This document shows positions 24,571 through 32,759 of a stretch of DNA of 33,223 bases, in pieces. Every line of letters begins with the position of its first letter. Position 1 is the stretch's first letter. The notes under the pieces are model-generated. The model was not told where the DNA came from, did no database searches, and saw only the letters and a list, made by a program, of their open reading frames with translations. The stretch lies in the NCBI GenBank assembly GCA_018675575.1, contig JABGXW010000077.1, positions 1 to 33,223 of the forward strand, in the 5' to 3' direction. Origin of the DNA: Bacteriovoracaceae bacterium (GTDB taxonomy: Bacteria > Bdellovibrionota > Bacteriovoracia > Bacteriovoracales > Bacteriovoracaceae). Both the position numbers and the translations under genes were made by a program.

Positions 24571-24900
24571 CTTTTTAATAATGCTGTTGATGGGTCGGGC
24601 AATGTTTATTGCGCTGGTCATACGGGAGGAGGCATGAGCGAAACGAATGCTGGAAGTTTTGACGCTTTTGTGATGAAGCTCGATAGCTCAGGAAATATCG
24701 TATGGCTTACACAACTTGGGGATACAACTGAAGCGGGAGGGAATAATGCTGGAAATGATCAATGCAAAGACGTAGCAGTTGATGGATCAGGAAATGTTTA
24801 TTGTGCTGGCATTACAACTGGCGGCATGGGCGAAACGAATGGAGGAGCTGGTGACGCCTTTATCTTGCGCTTAGAAAGCGATCGGAATTTCAATCCTTAA
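24571..24900 (+). pseudogene. 3' fragment of an SBBP-type beta-propeller repeat protein
   Basis: From about 24577 to the TAA at 24898-24900 the frame encodes two SBBP-like repeats: AVDGSGNVYCAG-(GGMSETN)-DAFVMKLDSSGN-VWLTQLGD, and again VDGSGNVYCAG-(GGMGETN)-DAFILRLES. The repeats are 64 codons apart (192 bases). There is no start codon or signal sequence in front: homology begins abruptly within a repeat, a few bases after the preceding gene's stop. The stretch is clearly richer in G+C than its neighbours, suggesting a remnant of a larger, possibly acquired surface-protein gene. A product from ATG 24634 (88 residues) is possible but unlikely to fold alone. Bases 24901-25045 show no gene. Confidence 0.75.
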
Positions 24901-25045
24901 ATATGTACGCTCATAATAAGAATATAATTAGCTTAGCGGGTAATTTTCCCTATTAAATACCTGTACAAGTAGCTTATGTTCGGCGATCCCTAAAAGTTCA
25001 TTAAAGTAAAAAAGATGTCAGAAAATAGTCAATTGTCTTTTTTAA

Positions 25046-25225
25046 CTACTTAATTTCTTTATGAAGTGTGTGCTTTCTAAGACATGGGTTATATTTCATT
25101 AACTCAATTCTATCTGGAGTATTCTTTTTATTTTTATTAGTGGTATATCTAGAAGGACTTTTTCCAAGAGCTCTCGCTTCTGTACATTCTAAAGTTATGA
25201 TCACTCTATTTCTTTTTCTGGCCAT
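25046..25225 (-). CDS. rpmG: 50S ribosomal protein bL33
   Basis: A 59-residue protein too short for a typical ORF cutoff. It begins [19 protein letters not shown] and ends [25 protein letters not shown], matching bL33 along its length. The zinc-ribbon form would have two CxxC pairs; here only one Cys of each pair remains (LECTEA and NPCLR), so zinc binding is probably lost. GGAG lies about eight bases before ATG 25225. A structural protein of the large ribosomal subunit, monocistronic, and divergent from the small Cys-tailed gene at 25324. Confidence 0.95.
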   Translation of the reverse strand: MARKRNRVIITLECTEARALGKSPSRYTTNKNKKNTPDRIELMKYNPCLRKHTLHKEIK

Positions 25226-25323
25226 GTCGGACTCCGTCTACATTCTTCTACTAAAACTCAAAAAGACAAATTACTAAAGACTGATTGCCTTGGCAACAAG
25301 AAATTGATAGATTCTAAGAACTT

Positions 25324-25611
25324 ATGATCGATCAAGAAAACTGGACATTTTGCCAATATAACTCCATGGAATTAAAAGCTTTTATTTCTATTGCCGGTGA
25401 ACCATCAGAACAAGATCAGGTCAACTTCCTCTATAATGTAACCGTGACAGATTATGATAATAAGGAAATCTTTCAATTTTGCTATCCAAAACTACAATTA
25501 GCGGTTGCGGAGATCAATAAAAAGTATAGTCATTGGACTTTTAATAATCTCATGGTTAACTCCAGTGATAGTAGTGATGATGGTGGCTGTGGGAGCTGTT
25601 CTGCGCATTAA
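25324..25611 (+). CDS. Small protein of unknown function with Cys-rich tail
   Basis: A 95-residue acidic soluble protein with no signal peptide or membrane segment. The body is a mixed alpha/beta pattern (AFISIAGEPSEQDQVNFLYNV, then LAVAEINKKYSHWTFNN). The C-terminus, SSDSSDDGGCGSCSAH, holds a CxxC plus terminal His that could bind zinc or another metal. No family is recognised and the ribosome binding site is weak. It lies between two ribosomal-protein genes, rpmG (divergent) and type B rpmE (same strand, about 100 bases downstream), both in forms lacking the full zinc ligands. Confidence 0.6.
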   Translation: MIDQENWTFCQYNSMELKAFISIAGEPSEQDQVNFLYNVTVTDYDNKEIFQFCYPKLQLAVAEINKKYSHWTFNNLMVNSSDSSDDGGCGSCSAH

Positions 25612-25708
25612 GTCTTCTTGACAACTAGGGGTTATTAGGTCAGATTACATCTCTAATATCATTGACTCGCTATTGTATTAGAGCAATAGTCAAACTAGAG
25701 GCCTAAAA

Positions 25709-25981
25709 ATGAAAGAAGGTATCCATCCAGCATATAATGAAGTTATCTTTCAAGATGTTTCAACTGGATTTCAATTTAAAACAAGATCAACAATATCATC
25801 AAGCAAGCAAACTATGAAATGGGAAGACGGAAAAGAATATCCATTAATCAAATTAGAAATTTCATCTGCTTCTCACCCATTCTATACTGGTAAACAAAAA
25901 ATCCTTGATACTGAAGGTAGAATTGAAAAATTCAAGAAGAAATTTGATGGTGCCTATCTTACAAAGAAAAAGAAAAATTAA
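25709..25981 (+). CDS. rpmE2: 50S ribosomal protein bL31, type B
   Basis: A 90-residue protein matching type B bL31: [20 protein letters not shown] at the start, [33 protein letters not shown], then [13 protein letters not shown]. The CxxC zinc motif of type A bL31 is absent, as expected for type B, which in several bacteria replaces the zinc form under zinc limitation. GAGG precedes the ATG by seven bases and a strong terminator follows the stop. No type A copy is in the window, so whether this is the only bL31 is unknown. Confidence 0.96.
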   Translation: MKEGIHPAYNEVIFQDVSTGFQFKTRSTISSSKQTMKWEDGKEYPLIKLEISSASHPFYTGKQKILDTEGRIEKFKKKFDGAYLTKKKKN

Positions 25982-26008
25982 CTATAAAGAAAAGATTATA
26001 ATAAAAAA

Positions 26009-26036
26009 AGCGCATCATAGAATGCGCTTTTTTTAT
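26009..26036. terminator. Bidirectional terminator between rpmE2 and the Rsm22-like gene
   Basis: AGCGCAT (26009-26015) and ATGCGCT (26022-26028) form a seven-base stem with a six-base loop, preceded by A7 and followed by TTTTTTTATT. The A and T runs on both sides allow it to end both convergent genes. Confidence 0.9.
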
Positions 26037-26040
26037 TAAA

Positions 26041-27075
26041 TTACAGAGAGATCCGAAGTTTTTTATCACCCAGCTGTTTTTCAACTTGGAAATTAAACTT
26101 TAATCCCGTTGAGATCTTTTTCATTTTCTTCAATTCAGACTTTGAGAAATTCTTTTTGTGTAATTCTACTTCAAACAAGCCCGAATATTTTATATTATCA
26201 AGACAAACCTGCCATTTAAATGAATGTTTCGACTCTTTTAATCGCCTTACCATAAAGCCTTCGAGCTTTTCAGAAGTCCTCTTCAAGGCCTTACAATAGA
26301 CATGTGCAATAAGAGGCATAACATTTCGATCTAATTGAACAAGCTGGCAAAGTCTCTGAGTTTCTTCATCATGAATATGTCTAAATACTTGATGACACCA
26401 ATTATCACTGTTTCCCATAAAGCATCTTGTAAGACCTGATGGACAAGGAAAGTGACAGTGATAGTCCTTTTGAAATAATTCTTCTCTTACATTTAAAATA
26501 TTATTAAAACTTTCTTTTGTTCCTGGTTCAAGGAAAAATACTATTTCAGGATCAAGTTCGTTTCGAATTCGTTTAAATAGTGAAGGTCCTATTTCATTCA
26601 GAGAGTTACCAAAGAATAATATTTTCTTTTTAGAATTATCTTTAGGAGGTTCAGAAGAAAGAGAAAGACTCTCCTTATTGACTCCATATTTAAAAAGTAA
26701 TTTGGAAGCCTGTTTAAGCATCAATTCAGAGGCATCAACCCCATAATAATTCCCTTTAAACTCCGGAATCTGTAAATGATGGGCAAGAATATATGTTCCC
26801 GGACCTGTACCAAAATCAATAAAGTCATATTCCTGAAATAAGTTTTTTAGCTTCTCAGAAAGTTGGGCAAAAACAAATGAGAATTTAGGAACATTAGTTG
26901 TGAGGTAAAAGGTCGTATAAGCCGAGACCATCTTTTGATCTAAGCAATACTGATCTATTTTATCTCTTTCAACAGTGAAATTATTTTTAATTTGTTTAAT
27001 AAGCTTTATTAGTTCAGATTCTTTTCGAATAGGCTCAACTAAACTTTCTTTAATAAGATCGAGATCAAGCTCCAA
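26041..27075 (-). CDS. Rsm22-like small-subunit rRNA methyltransferase family protein
   Basis: A 344-residue protein. Residues about 50-70 (VSAYTTFYLTTNVPKFSFVF) and the SAM-binding motif DFIDFGTGPGTYILA (about 85-99) open a Rossmann methyltransferase domain. FGNSLNEIG and FFLEPGTKESFNNILNVREEL follow. A Cys cluster, CHFPCPSGLTRCFMGNSDNW then CHQVFRH, corresponds to the Fe-S cysteines described for the Rsm22/METTL17 family. The protein likely acts on or during assembly of the small ribosomal subunit. The start is TTG 27075, one base after the gltA stop; no ATG occurs before the conserved region, so the start is tentative. It is cotranscribed with gltA and ends at a shared terminator. Confidence 0.8.
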   Translation of the reverse strand: MELDLDLIKESLVEPIRKESELIKLIKQIKNNFTVERDKIDQYCLDQKMVSAYTTFYLTTNVPKFSFVFAQLSEKLKNLFQEYDFIDFGTGPGTYILAHHLQIPEFKGNYYGVDASELMLKQASKLLFKYGVNKESLSLSSEPPKDNSKKKILFFGNSLNEIGPSLFKRIRNELDPEIVFFLEPGTKESFNNILNVREELFQKDYHCHFPCPSGLTRCFMGNSDNWCHQVFRHIHDEETQRLCQLVQLDRNVMPLIAHVYCKALKRTSEKLEGFMVRRLKESKHSFKWQVCLDNIKYSGLFEVELHKKNFSKSELKKMKKISTGLKFNFQVEKQLGDKKLRISL

Positions 27076-27076
27076 G

Positions 27077-28363
27077 TTAGTTTCTGTTGGAAAGGTCTAT
27101 GAACTCCCTTTGAGTATATCCAGTATAAATTTGTCTTGGTCTAGCTATTTTGGTGAAGTCACTTGTTCTCATTTCTTTCCATTGGGCCAACCAACCAGGA
27201 ATACGACCTAATACAAACATAGCGGTAAACATATTCGTCGGAATGCCTAAAGCTTGATAAATTATTCCTGAATAAAAATCAACGTTAGGATAGAGGTTTC
27301 TTGATTTAAAATATTCATCCCTTAAAGCTTCTTCTTCTAAACCTTTCGCAATATCAAGTAATGGATCTTTAACACCTAATCGAGTGAGAATTGTGTCACA
27401 CGCACCTTTGATGATTTTAGCTCTTGGGTCGAAACTTTTATAAACTCTATGTCCAAACCCCATTAATCTAAATGAATCATTTTTATCTTTTGCTTTTTGG
27501 ATATATTTTTTATGATCACCACCACCATCTTTAATCTCATTGAGCATTTCTAAGACAGCTTGATTGGCCCCTCCATGCAGTTGTCCCCATAAGGCATTGA
27601 TACCACCAGAGACAGATGCAAAAACATTTGCCAATGAGGAACCAACTACCCTTACTGTTGAAGCAGAACAGTTTTGCTCATGATCGGCGTGAAGAATAAG
27701 AAGAACATCAAGTGCTTTAGAAATTTCAGGATCTGTAACATAGTCACCTCCAGCAAACATCATATTGAGAAAATCTGCTGCATAACCAAGCTCAGGATTA
27801 GAACCTATTGGATCAAGACCCTGCGTTCTTCTATAAAAATATGAAATGATAATTTTTGTCTGCGCTAACATTTGCGCCATACATCGATCAATATCTTCAT
27901 CTGATAGATTTGGATTCAAAAGGTCCGGATAAAAGCTTGAAAGAGCAGAAGTAACTGAAGAAGCAACCCCCATTGGATGAGCATTTTTTGGAAAATGATC
28001 AAGCATTTTACAAATACCATGGGGCAAGGTTGCAAGATTTGCGACCTTACGTTCGTAGTTTTTTAATTGTATTGTATTTGGCAACTCACCATAACCAAGT
28101 AGATAAGAAACCTCCATAAATCTTGAACGTTCAGAAAGTTGTTCTATAGGGTAACCTCTATATCTTAATATGCCCTGCTCGCCGTTTAAAAATGTTATTG
28201 CCGAACGACATGAGCCAGTGTTAGCGAATCCATTGTCGAGAGTAATATGACCTGTTGTCCCACGAAGCTTACTAATATCAATGGCCTTTTCACCTTCTGA
28301 CCCCTCAATGATTGGAAACTCATGAGTTTGTCCTTCGAGTTCAATTTTAGCCACTTTAGTCAT
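27077..28363 (-). CDS. gltA: Citrate synthase (type II)
   Basis: A 428-residue enzyme that condenses oxaloacetate and acetyl-CoA to citrate at the entry of the TCA cycle. The catalytic triad is visible at the standard positions: His263 (QLHGGANQAV), His305 (MGFGHRVYKS) and Asp362 (NVDFYSGI). The N-terminal beta domain (EFPIIEGSEGEKAIDISKLR) is typical of the longer, NADH-regulated Gram-negative type II enzymes. AGGAG lies about seven bases before the ATG. An Rsm22-like gene follows by one base, an operon join without obvious metabolic reason. pyrE lies upstream on the same strand with about 107 bases between, where the gltA promoter probably resides. Confidence 0.98.
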   Translation of the reverse strand: MTKVAKIELEGQTHEFPIIEGSEGEKAIDISKLRGTTGHITLDNGFANTGSCRSAITFLNGEQGILRYRGYPIEQLSERSRFMEVSYLLGYGELPNTIQLKNYERKVANLATLPHGICKMLDHFPKNAHPMGVASSVTSALSSFYPDLLNPNLSDEDIDRCMAQMLAQTKIIISYFYRRTQGLDPIGSNPELGYAADFLNMMFAGGDYVTDPEISKALDVLLILHADHEQNCSASTVRVVGSSLANVFASVSGGINALWGQLHGGANQAVLEMLNEIKDGGGDHKKYIQKAKDKNDSFRLMGFGHRVYKSFDPRAKIIKGACDTILTRLGVKDPLLDIAKGLEEEALRDEYFKSRNLYPNVDFYSGIIYQALGIPTNMFTAMFVLGRIPGWLAQWKEMRTSDFTKIARPRQIYTGYTQREFIDLSNRN

Positions 28364-28470
28364 TCAATGCTCCTTAGTATTTTATAAAGAATTTTAATTA
28401 AAAAGATAAATAATAATCTACACTGAAACAATGTTTAGAGCAAAAACAATGCGTCTAAGAATTTATTACC

Positions 28471-29094
28471 TTAGCTCCAGAATTCGGGACTTTGTTGCCA
28501 AGCAATAATAGTTGCTTTTTCATCTGACTGAATAAGTTTTAAACTTTCCGCACTCTCAATAATATTTTGGAAATCAGTTAATGAATAAAGAGACAAACTT
28601 AATTCTTCTAATCTCTTCTTAGCGTTGATCATTTTATAATCTACGATGGAAAGACAGGCAATGGCATTCAAGCCCGCTTCTCTAATTCCAACTACAGCTT
28701 CCTCTAAACTTTTTCCCTGATTAACGAGGTCCTCTATGAGTAAAGTTTTTTCATTTGGTCGATAATAACCCTCTACTTGATTTCTTTGCCCATGGGCCTT
28801 TGGTTTAGATCTTACGTATATAAAAGGTTTATTTAGCCGTTCAGCAATGAGTGCAGCAAATGGTATACCAGCGGTTGCAAGACCACATAAGCTATCAAAT
28901 TCTAAATTTAGTTTTTTTATTAATTTAATAAATGCATCAATTATTTGAGACCTTTCTTCAACATGTGCCAATATTTTTCTATTATCGCAATACATTGGAC
29001 CTTTGAGTCCCGAAGCGTAGGTGAAAGGACTTTTTGGTCTTACTCTCAAACAGTCCTTTTGTAGAAGAATTTTAGCAATTGTTAGCTTATCCAT
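28471..29094 (-). CDS. pyrE: Orotate phosphoribosyltransferase
   Basis: A 207-residue cytoplasmic enzyme that joins orotate to PRPP to give orotidine 5'-phosphate in pyrimidine synthesis. The PRPP-binding motif TLLIEDLVNQGKS (117-129, with the Glu121-Asp122 pair) and the mobile loop SKPKAHGQ (96-103) are both present. SGLKGPMYCDNRKIL and GLATAGIPFAALIAERL are also family-typical. The family usually has T-T-G in the PRPP loop where this protein has N-Q-G. It is divergent from a glycosyltransferase gene, with only 33 bases between the starts. Confidence 0.93.
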   Translation of the reverse strand: MDKLTIAKILLQKDCLRVRPKSPFTYASGLKGPMYCDNRKILAHVEERSQIIDAFIKLIKKLNLEFDSLCGLATAGIPFAALIAERLNKPFIYVRSKPKAHGQRNQVEGYYRPNEKTLLIEDLVNQGKSLEEAVVGIREAGLNAIACLSIVDYKMINAKKRLEELSLSLYSLTDFQNIIESAESLKLIQSDEKATIIAWQQSPEFWS

Positions 29095-29127
29095 GGTGAT
29101 GTCTTTTGTTGATAGTTAATTTATTGT

Positions 29128-29898
29128 ATGCTTTTCTTTATGATTGAGAAAGGTTCTCCATTTATAAGTGTTATCATCCCTACTTTTAATGAAGAGAGCA
29201 ATCCCTATTACTTAAAAAGCCTAAAATCTTTATCAGAAATTTCAGATTTAGAATTAATCATAGTCGATAGGTCTAGCCAAGATAAAACACAGGCTTGGGC
29301 CAGAGAATTTTCGGCCTTGGTTTTAATGTCAACTCAAAACTCAAGGGCGGGAAGATTGAATGAAGGAATCTCTGCTGCAAAAGGAAAAGTGATACTCCTT
29401 CACCACCCCAGATCTATTATTGAAATTAATTTCGTTGATTTAATAAAAAAAAATTACAAAAACCTCTCATGGGGAGGACTTACACATGTCTTTGATCATT
29501 CTCATTACTTCTATAAATTTACATCTTGGTATTCTAATACTATTCGCGGGAAATTTAATCAGATCCTATATTTAGACCATTGTATTTTCTTTCGTGCAGA
29601 TATATTCACAAAAGAAGAGTTAGATCAAGGCCTAGTTCCAGTAGTTGATATTTTTGAAGACACCTTACTAAGTTACAGATTGCAAAATAAAGGTGACATC
29701 ACAATTCTTCCTTCTAGAAGTTGGACAAGCCCTATCCGATTTCAAAATAACGGAATATTGAGACAGGCCTTGCTCAACCAATCGTTGAAACTTGCCTTTT
29801 ATGTTAACGTCTCACCATGCGTCATTAATCGTATTTATGAGAAAAATTTATCTTTGAACTCTCATTATTCTATTAAGAACACTGATTCAGTATCTTGA
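29128..29898 (+). CDS. Family 2 glycosyltransferase-like protein lacking the DxD motif
   Basis: A 256-residue protein with a GT-A fold: FISVIIPTFNEESNPYYLKS at the start, ELIIVDRSSQDKTQAWARE, and SRAGRLNEGISAAKGKVILL. This resembles the single-domain family 2 transferases with a G-R-A-x-Q-M-N-x-G-A and HADT pattern. Here HADT is replaced by HHPRS, so the metal-binding Asp is missing, and DGGS is replaced by DRSS. A later DIFEDTLLSYRL keeps the ED pair. It may be inactive or work without the usual metal site. ATG 29128 or ATG 29140 are both possible; neither has a clear ribosome binding site. Confidence 0.75.
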   Translation: MLFFMIEKGSPFISVIIPTFNEESNPYYLKSLKSLSEISDLELIIVDRSSQDKTQAWAREFSALVLMSTQNSRAGRLNEGISAAKGKVILLHHPRSIIEINFVDLIKKNYKNLSWGGLTHVFDHSHYFYKFTSWYSNTIRGKFNQILYLDHCIFFRADIFTKEELDQGLVPVVDIFEDTLLSYRLQNKGDITILPSRSWTSPIRFQNNGILRQALLNQSLKLAFYVNVSPCVINRIYEKNLSLNSHYSIKNTDSVS

Positions 29899-30024
29899 AA
29901 CTACCGTAAATTCATAATTTTTTATAAAAAGAGACAGTGCGTCTTGTTAATACCTGACAGGAATCCTAGCGTTCTATATGCAATATTTCTCTATAAGTAT
30001 TTTACTAAGTTAAAGGATTAACAA

Positions 30025-32610
30025 ATGAATAAAAGACTACTTATTTTAGGCCTTCTTTTTGGTTTAATATCTGGCCCATTATTTTCTACAGAAGATGGTT
30101 CTGAAGCATGGTCGGGACAAATTCTTTCAAGACTTCTAGAAGACGTAGGCGATGAGTTAGATCAACAAGCACAGAAGTTAACTTCATCTATTTTTGAGCT
30201 TATAACCGATATTGAACTTTACGAGTTTAACCAAAATGATTTTTCTGTTGGATTTGAAATTCAAAGAAAAGTTTTTGATAACCATAATATTATTAACTCT
30301 TTTACAGTTATTGATAGTTTTAGAATTCCTATTGGCCTCCCAGTACCAATACTGTCTAACACAATTTCGGGAGGAATAGGAAATGTCCGACTACATTTAG
30401 GTACAACATTAACTGTAAGCTCAATGAATATCCGTCAGGTTCTTCCCTCTGATGTCGCTAATCTAGATAGGCTGAGCACTCAGAATGAAATAAATGACGT
30501 TATTTCTCATATCAAAGATGATGAAAGTTTTTCTATTGATCACAAAGACCCATATGCAATATCAGAAGACGAATTAACTCAAGAAGATAAAGATATTCAA
30601 GCTCAAACAGAAAAACTTTTTAAGTGGAAAACAGAAAACGTCTTAAGAAGAGCTCGTTATTCCCATATTTTCAATTTATTGACTCAGCCATTTAAACTTC
30701 CTCTTACAAATAGGGCCTTAAGAAAAATGGATGTTGGTGAAATTTCGTCATACAAATTAGCGGGTTCAGTTCAATTAGGAGCAACTGTTGGATTTTCAGG
30801 TATTGATCTCTTAGGTCCCGCAAATGTTATTGCAGGACTCGGATTAACAACTTACCTGCACGGTGATTTTAAAATATCAGTTCTTAAAGAAAGTGAAACA
30901 AAAGTCCATTTAAAACTGACCAAGGGAAAAACAAAAGGGTTTGCTGGAAATATTGGAATCGGATCAAAAGATGTGGTTATCTTTGGCGGGTTCATGATTG
31001 CAGGAAAAGAGATTGGAGAACTCAAGCAAACAATTATACCTTTTAATCTAAGAGTTCATAAATCAATGGCGAAATCGTTCGATATTGGTTATCGATATGA
31101 CTTAACAAACAAAAGAGCCAAGAAGGCCTATTTCAAGGCAGTATTTGGAAAATTAAAAGATTCAGAATCCCTTGCATTAAAAAAGGATGGTGTTACAAAA
31201 GTTTATACACGAGATCAAGTTACCAATACACAAAGTCGGAACCATTCAATTAAATTATCTTACCTTTATCAACGAGGCCACGACACGACTACCTCAACAT
31301 CAAGCGCAACAATAACACTTGATGGAAAAGATCATCATATCTTCCAAGCAATCAACTCAAATTCTCGAGGCTACTCTACAATATGGGGCGGAAGAGAATC
31401 GAGGAGATATAACTTTGTAACGACTATAGATGATGAAGTTAGAAGAAGAGACGATGAGAAAGGTATACTTTTAAAAGTTGAGGGTTCATTCAACGATAAG
31501 CATACTTCAGCAAAAGAAATGCGGAGCTATATCTCTGAAGTTGTAACCATGACTGGAATTGAAGACTTCCTTGTTAAATTTCCGAACTTTGATCCTAATA
31601 TTGATTGCGAAGCATTGAAGATGGAGTTGCCCGAAAATAACGATTGTACAAGGCAAATAAAAAAAGCGCGCTATGGAAAGTCAGAATTTTACTACAGGCT
31701 AAACTTTACAAAAAAACAAGTAGAGAAGTTCGCTTACTATGATGATGATAAGATGTGGAATATTTTAGAAACAGCATATGGAATAAAAAATTCTGCCTGG
31801 TCTACAGCAGGCAGAAGAATGAAAAGAACATTCTTGAATGTATGGGCCAATATACTAAACGGTCCTCTGGCCCTATTTGATGTGAATTTATCTTCAGGAT
31901 CGAAACTTCCATCCGCGAGAAGGTTTTTAAAGAATTGGAGATCTTTGAAAACGATTAAAGATTCTGAAAAGTTAAGTAAGAAAATAGCAAAATTATTTAA
32001 TACAAAGAAATACAGTTTCCAATTTCTAAAGGCCATCAAGTTGACACTTGAAAATGAAAAGATTGCTTATTTCGTTACAGCAAAGGCGAAGAAGTTATTT
32101 GGTTCAATTTCACGTTCTGGAGAAGTTGTTGAAGACTTAGATACAGTCACAACTCGAGCTGCTAACTTAATAGATTTTGACAGAAATGGATCGCAAGCAA
32201 ACTTCAACTCTAATGCTATTGTGGAAGGATTCAATGCTATTCAAAAATCAAATAAAGAAATTGTCATTACTTTTGCACTAAAGAAAGTTCCAAGATTTCT
32301 TTTCTTTAGAGTTGATAGAACTTCTAGTTGGCGAAGATTCAAACATCTTGGAAAATTCATTTTAAGCAATAAAAATGGAAGATTTGTAAAAGGTGAAAAT
32401 AAAATCACCATTAAAATTGATGGGACAGACGAAATTTCAAAAAAAGTTGCCACAAAAATCTTTGAATCGAAGGTTGTGACTTTCCTTGCGGCAGTCACCT
32501 ATGAAGATGCGGCCTGGGGTAGAGTTTCATCAAAAAGACTAAGAATTAGAAATGTGGATGATGACCAATCCAGTAACACCCAAGACGATAGCATCGTCCT
32601 AAATAGATAA
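30025..32610 (+). CDS. Large exported protein of unknown function, member of a tandem paralogous pair
   Basis: An 861-residue protein with a signal peptide (MNKRLLILGLLFGLISGPLFS, cleavage near residue 21), no lipobox and no recognised domain. Residues 30-150 (LLEDVGDELDQQAQKLTSSI, GFEIQRKVFDNH, SSMNIRQVLP) are closely repeated in the next gene. Residues about 240-360 are Gly-rich with alternating hydrophobic strands (GATVGFSGIDLLGPANVIAG and so on), suggesting beta structure in or at the outer membrane. The C-terminal half is basic and mixed, with a Cys pair in a CEALKMELPENNDC segment near 530. AAGGA lies upstream of the ATG. Location outside the inner membrane is well supported; function is unknown. 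Confidence 0.75.
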   Translation: MNKRLLILGLLFGLISGPLFSTEDGSEAWSGQILSRLLEDVGDELDQQAQKLTSSIFELITDIELYEFNQNDFSVGFEIQRKVFDNHNIINSFTVIDSFRIPIGLPVPILSNTISGGIGNVRLHLGTTLTVSSMNIRQVLPSDVANLDRLSTQNEINDVISHIKDDESFSIDHKDPYAISEDELTQEDKDIQAQTEKLFKWKTENVLRRARYSHIFNLLTQPFKLPLTNRALRKMDVGEISSYKLAGSVQLGATVGFSGIDLLGPANVIAGLGLTTYLHGDFKISVLKESETKVHLKLTKGKTKGFAGNIGIGSKDVVIFGGFMIAGKEIGELKQTIIPFNLRVHKSMAKSFDIGYRYDLTNKRAKKAYFKAVFGKLKDSESLALKKDGVTKVYTRDQVTNTQSRNHSIKLSYLYQRGHDTTTSTSSATITLDGKDHHIFQAINSNSRGYSTIWGGRESRRYNFVTTIDDEVRRRDDEKGILLKVEGSFNDKHTSAKEMRSYISEVVTMTGIEDFLVKFPNFDPNIDCEALKMELPENNDCTRQIKKARYGKSEFYYRLNFTKKQVEKFAYYDDDKMWNILETAYGIKNSAWSTAGRRMKRTFLNVWANILNGPLALFDVNLSSGSKLPSARRFLKNWRSLKTIKDSEKLSKKIAKLFNTKKYSFQFLKAIKLTLENEKIAYFVTAKAKKLFGSISRSGEVVEDLDTVTTRAANLIDFDRNGSQANFNSNAIVEGFNAIQKSNKEIVITFALKKVPRFLFFRVDRTSSWRRFKHLGKFILSNKNGRFVKGENKITIKIDGTDEISKKVATKIFESKVVTFLAAVTYEDAAWGRVSSKRLRIRNVDDDQSSNTQDDSIVLNR

Positions 32611-32759
32611 ACAAAGGCATCAAGAACACTTCTATCAAAGAACCGGTCCTGAGTCGTAACTACCTGTAATTACTATACTCCATTTCATCAATTATTATAA
32701 ACATTTCATATCAACACCATTTTAAAAGCTTTATTTAATAAACCAGGATATAACGCGGC

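Noticed and set aside
24634-24900. Calling 24634-24900 an intact gene of 88 residues
   Set aside because: The repeat homology starts before the ATG at 24634 and begins mid-repeat, so this is a fragment rather than a complete gene.
25284-25297. TTGCC-TT-GGCAA inverted repeat upstream of rpmG
   Set aside because: A five-base stem is expected by chance at this density and has no matching promoter element nearby that is convincing.
29899-30024. CTGACA-N17-TATGCA as a promoter for the large exported gene
   Set aside because: The -10 matches consensus at only three positions; not better than chance in AT-rich sequence.
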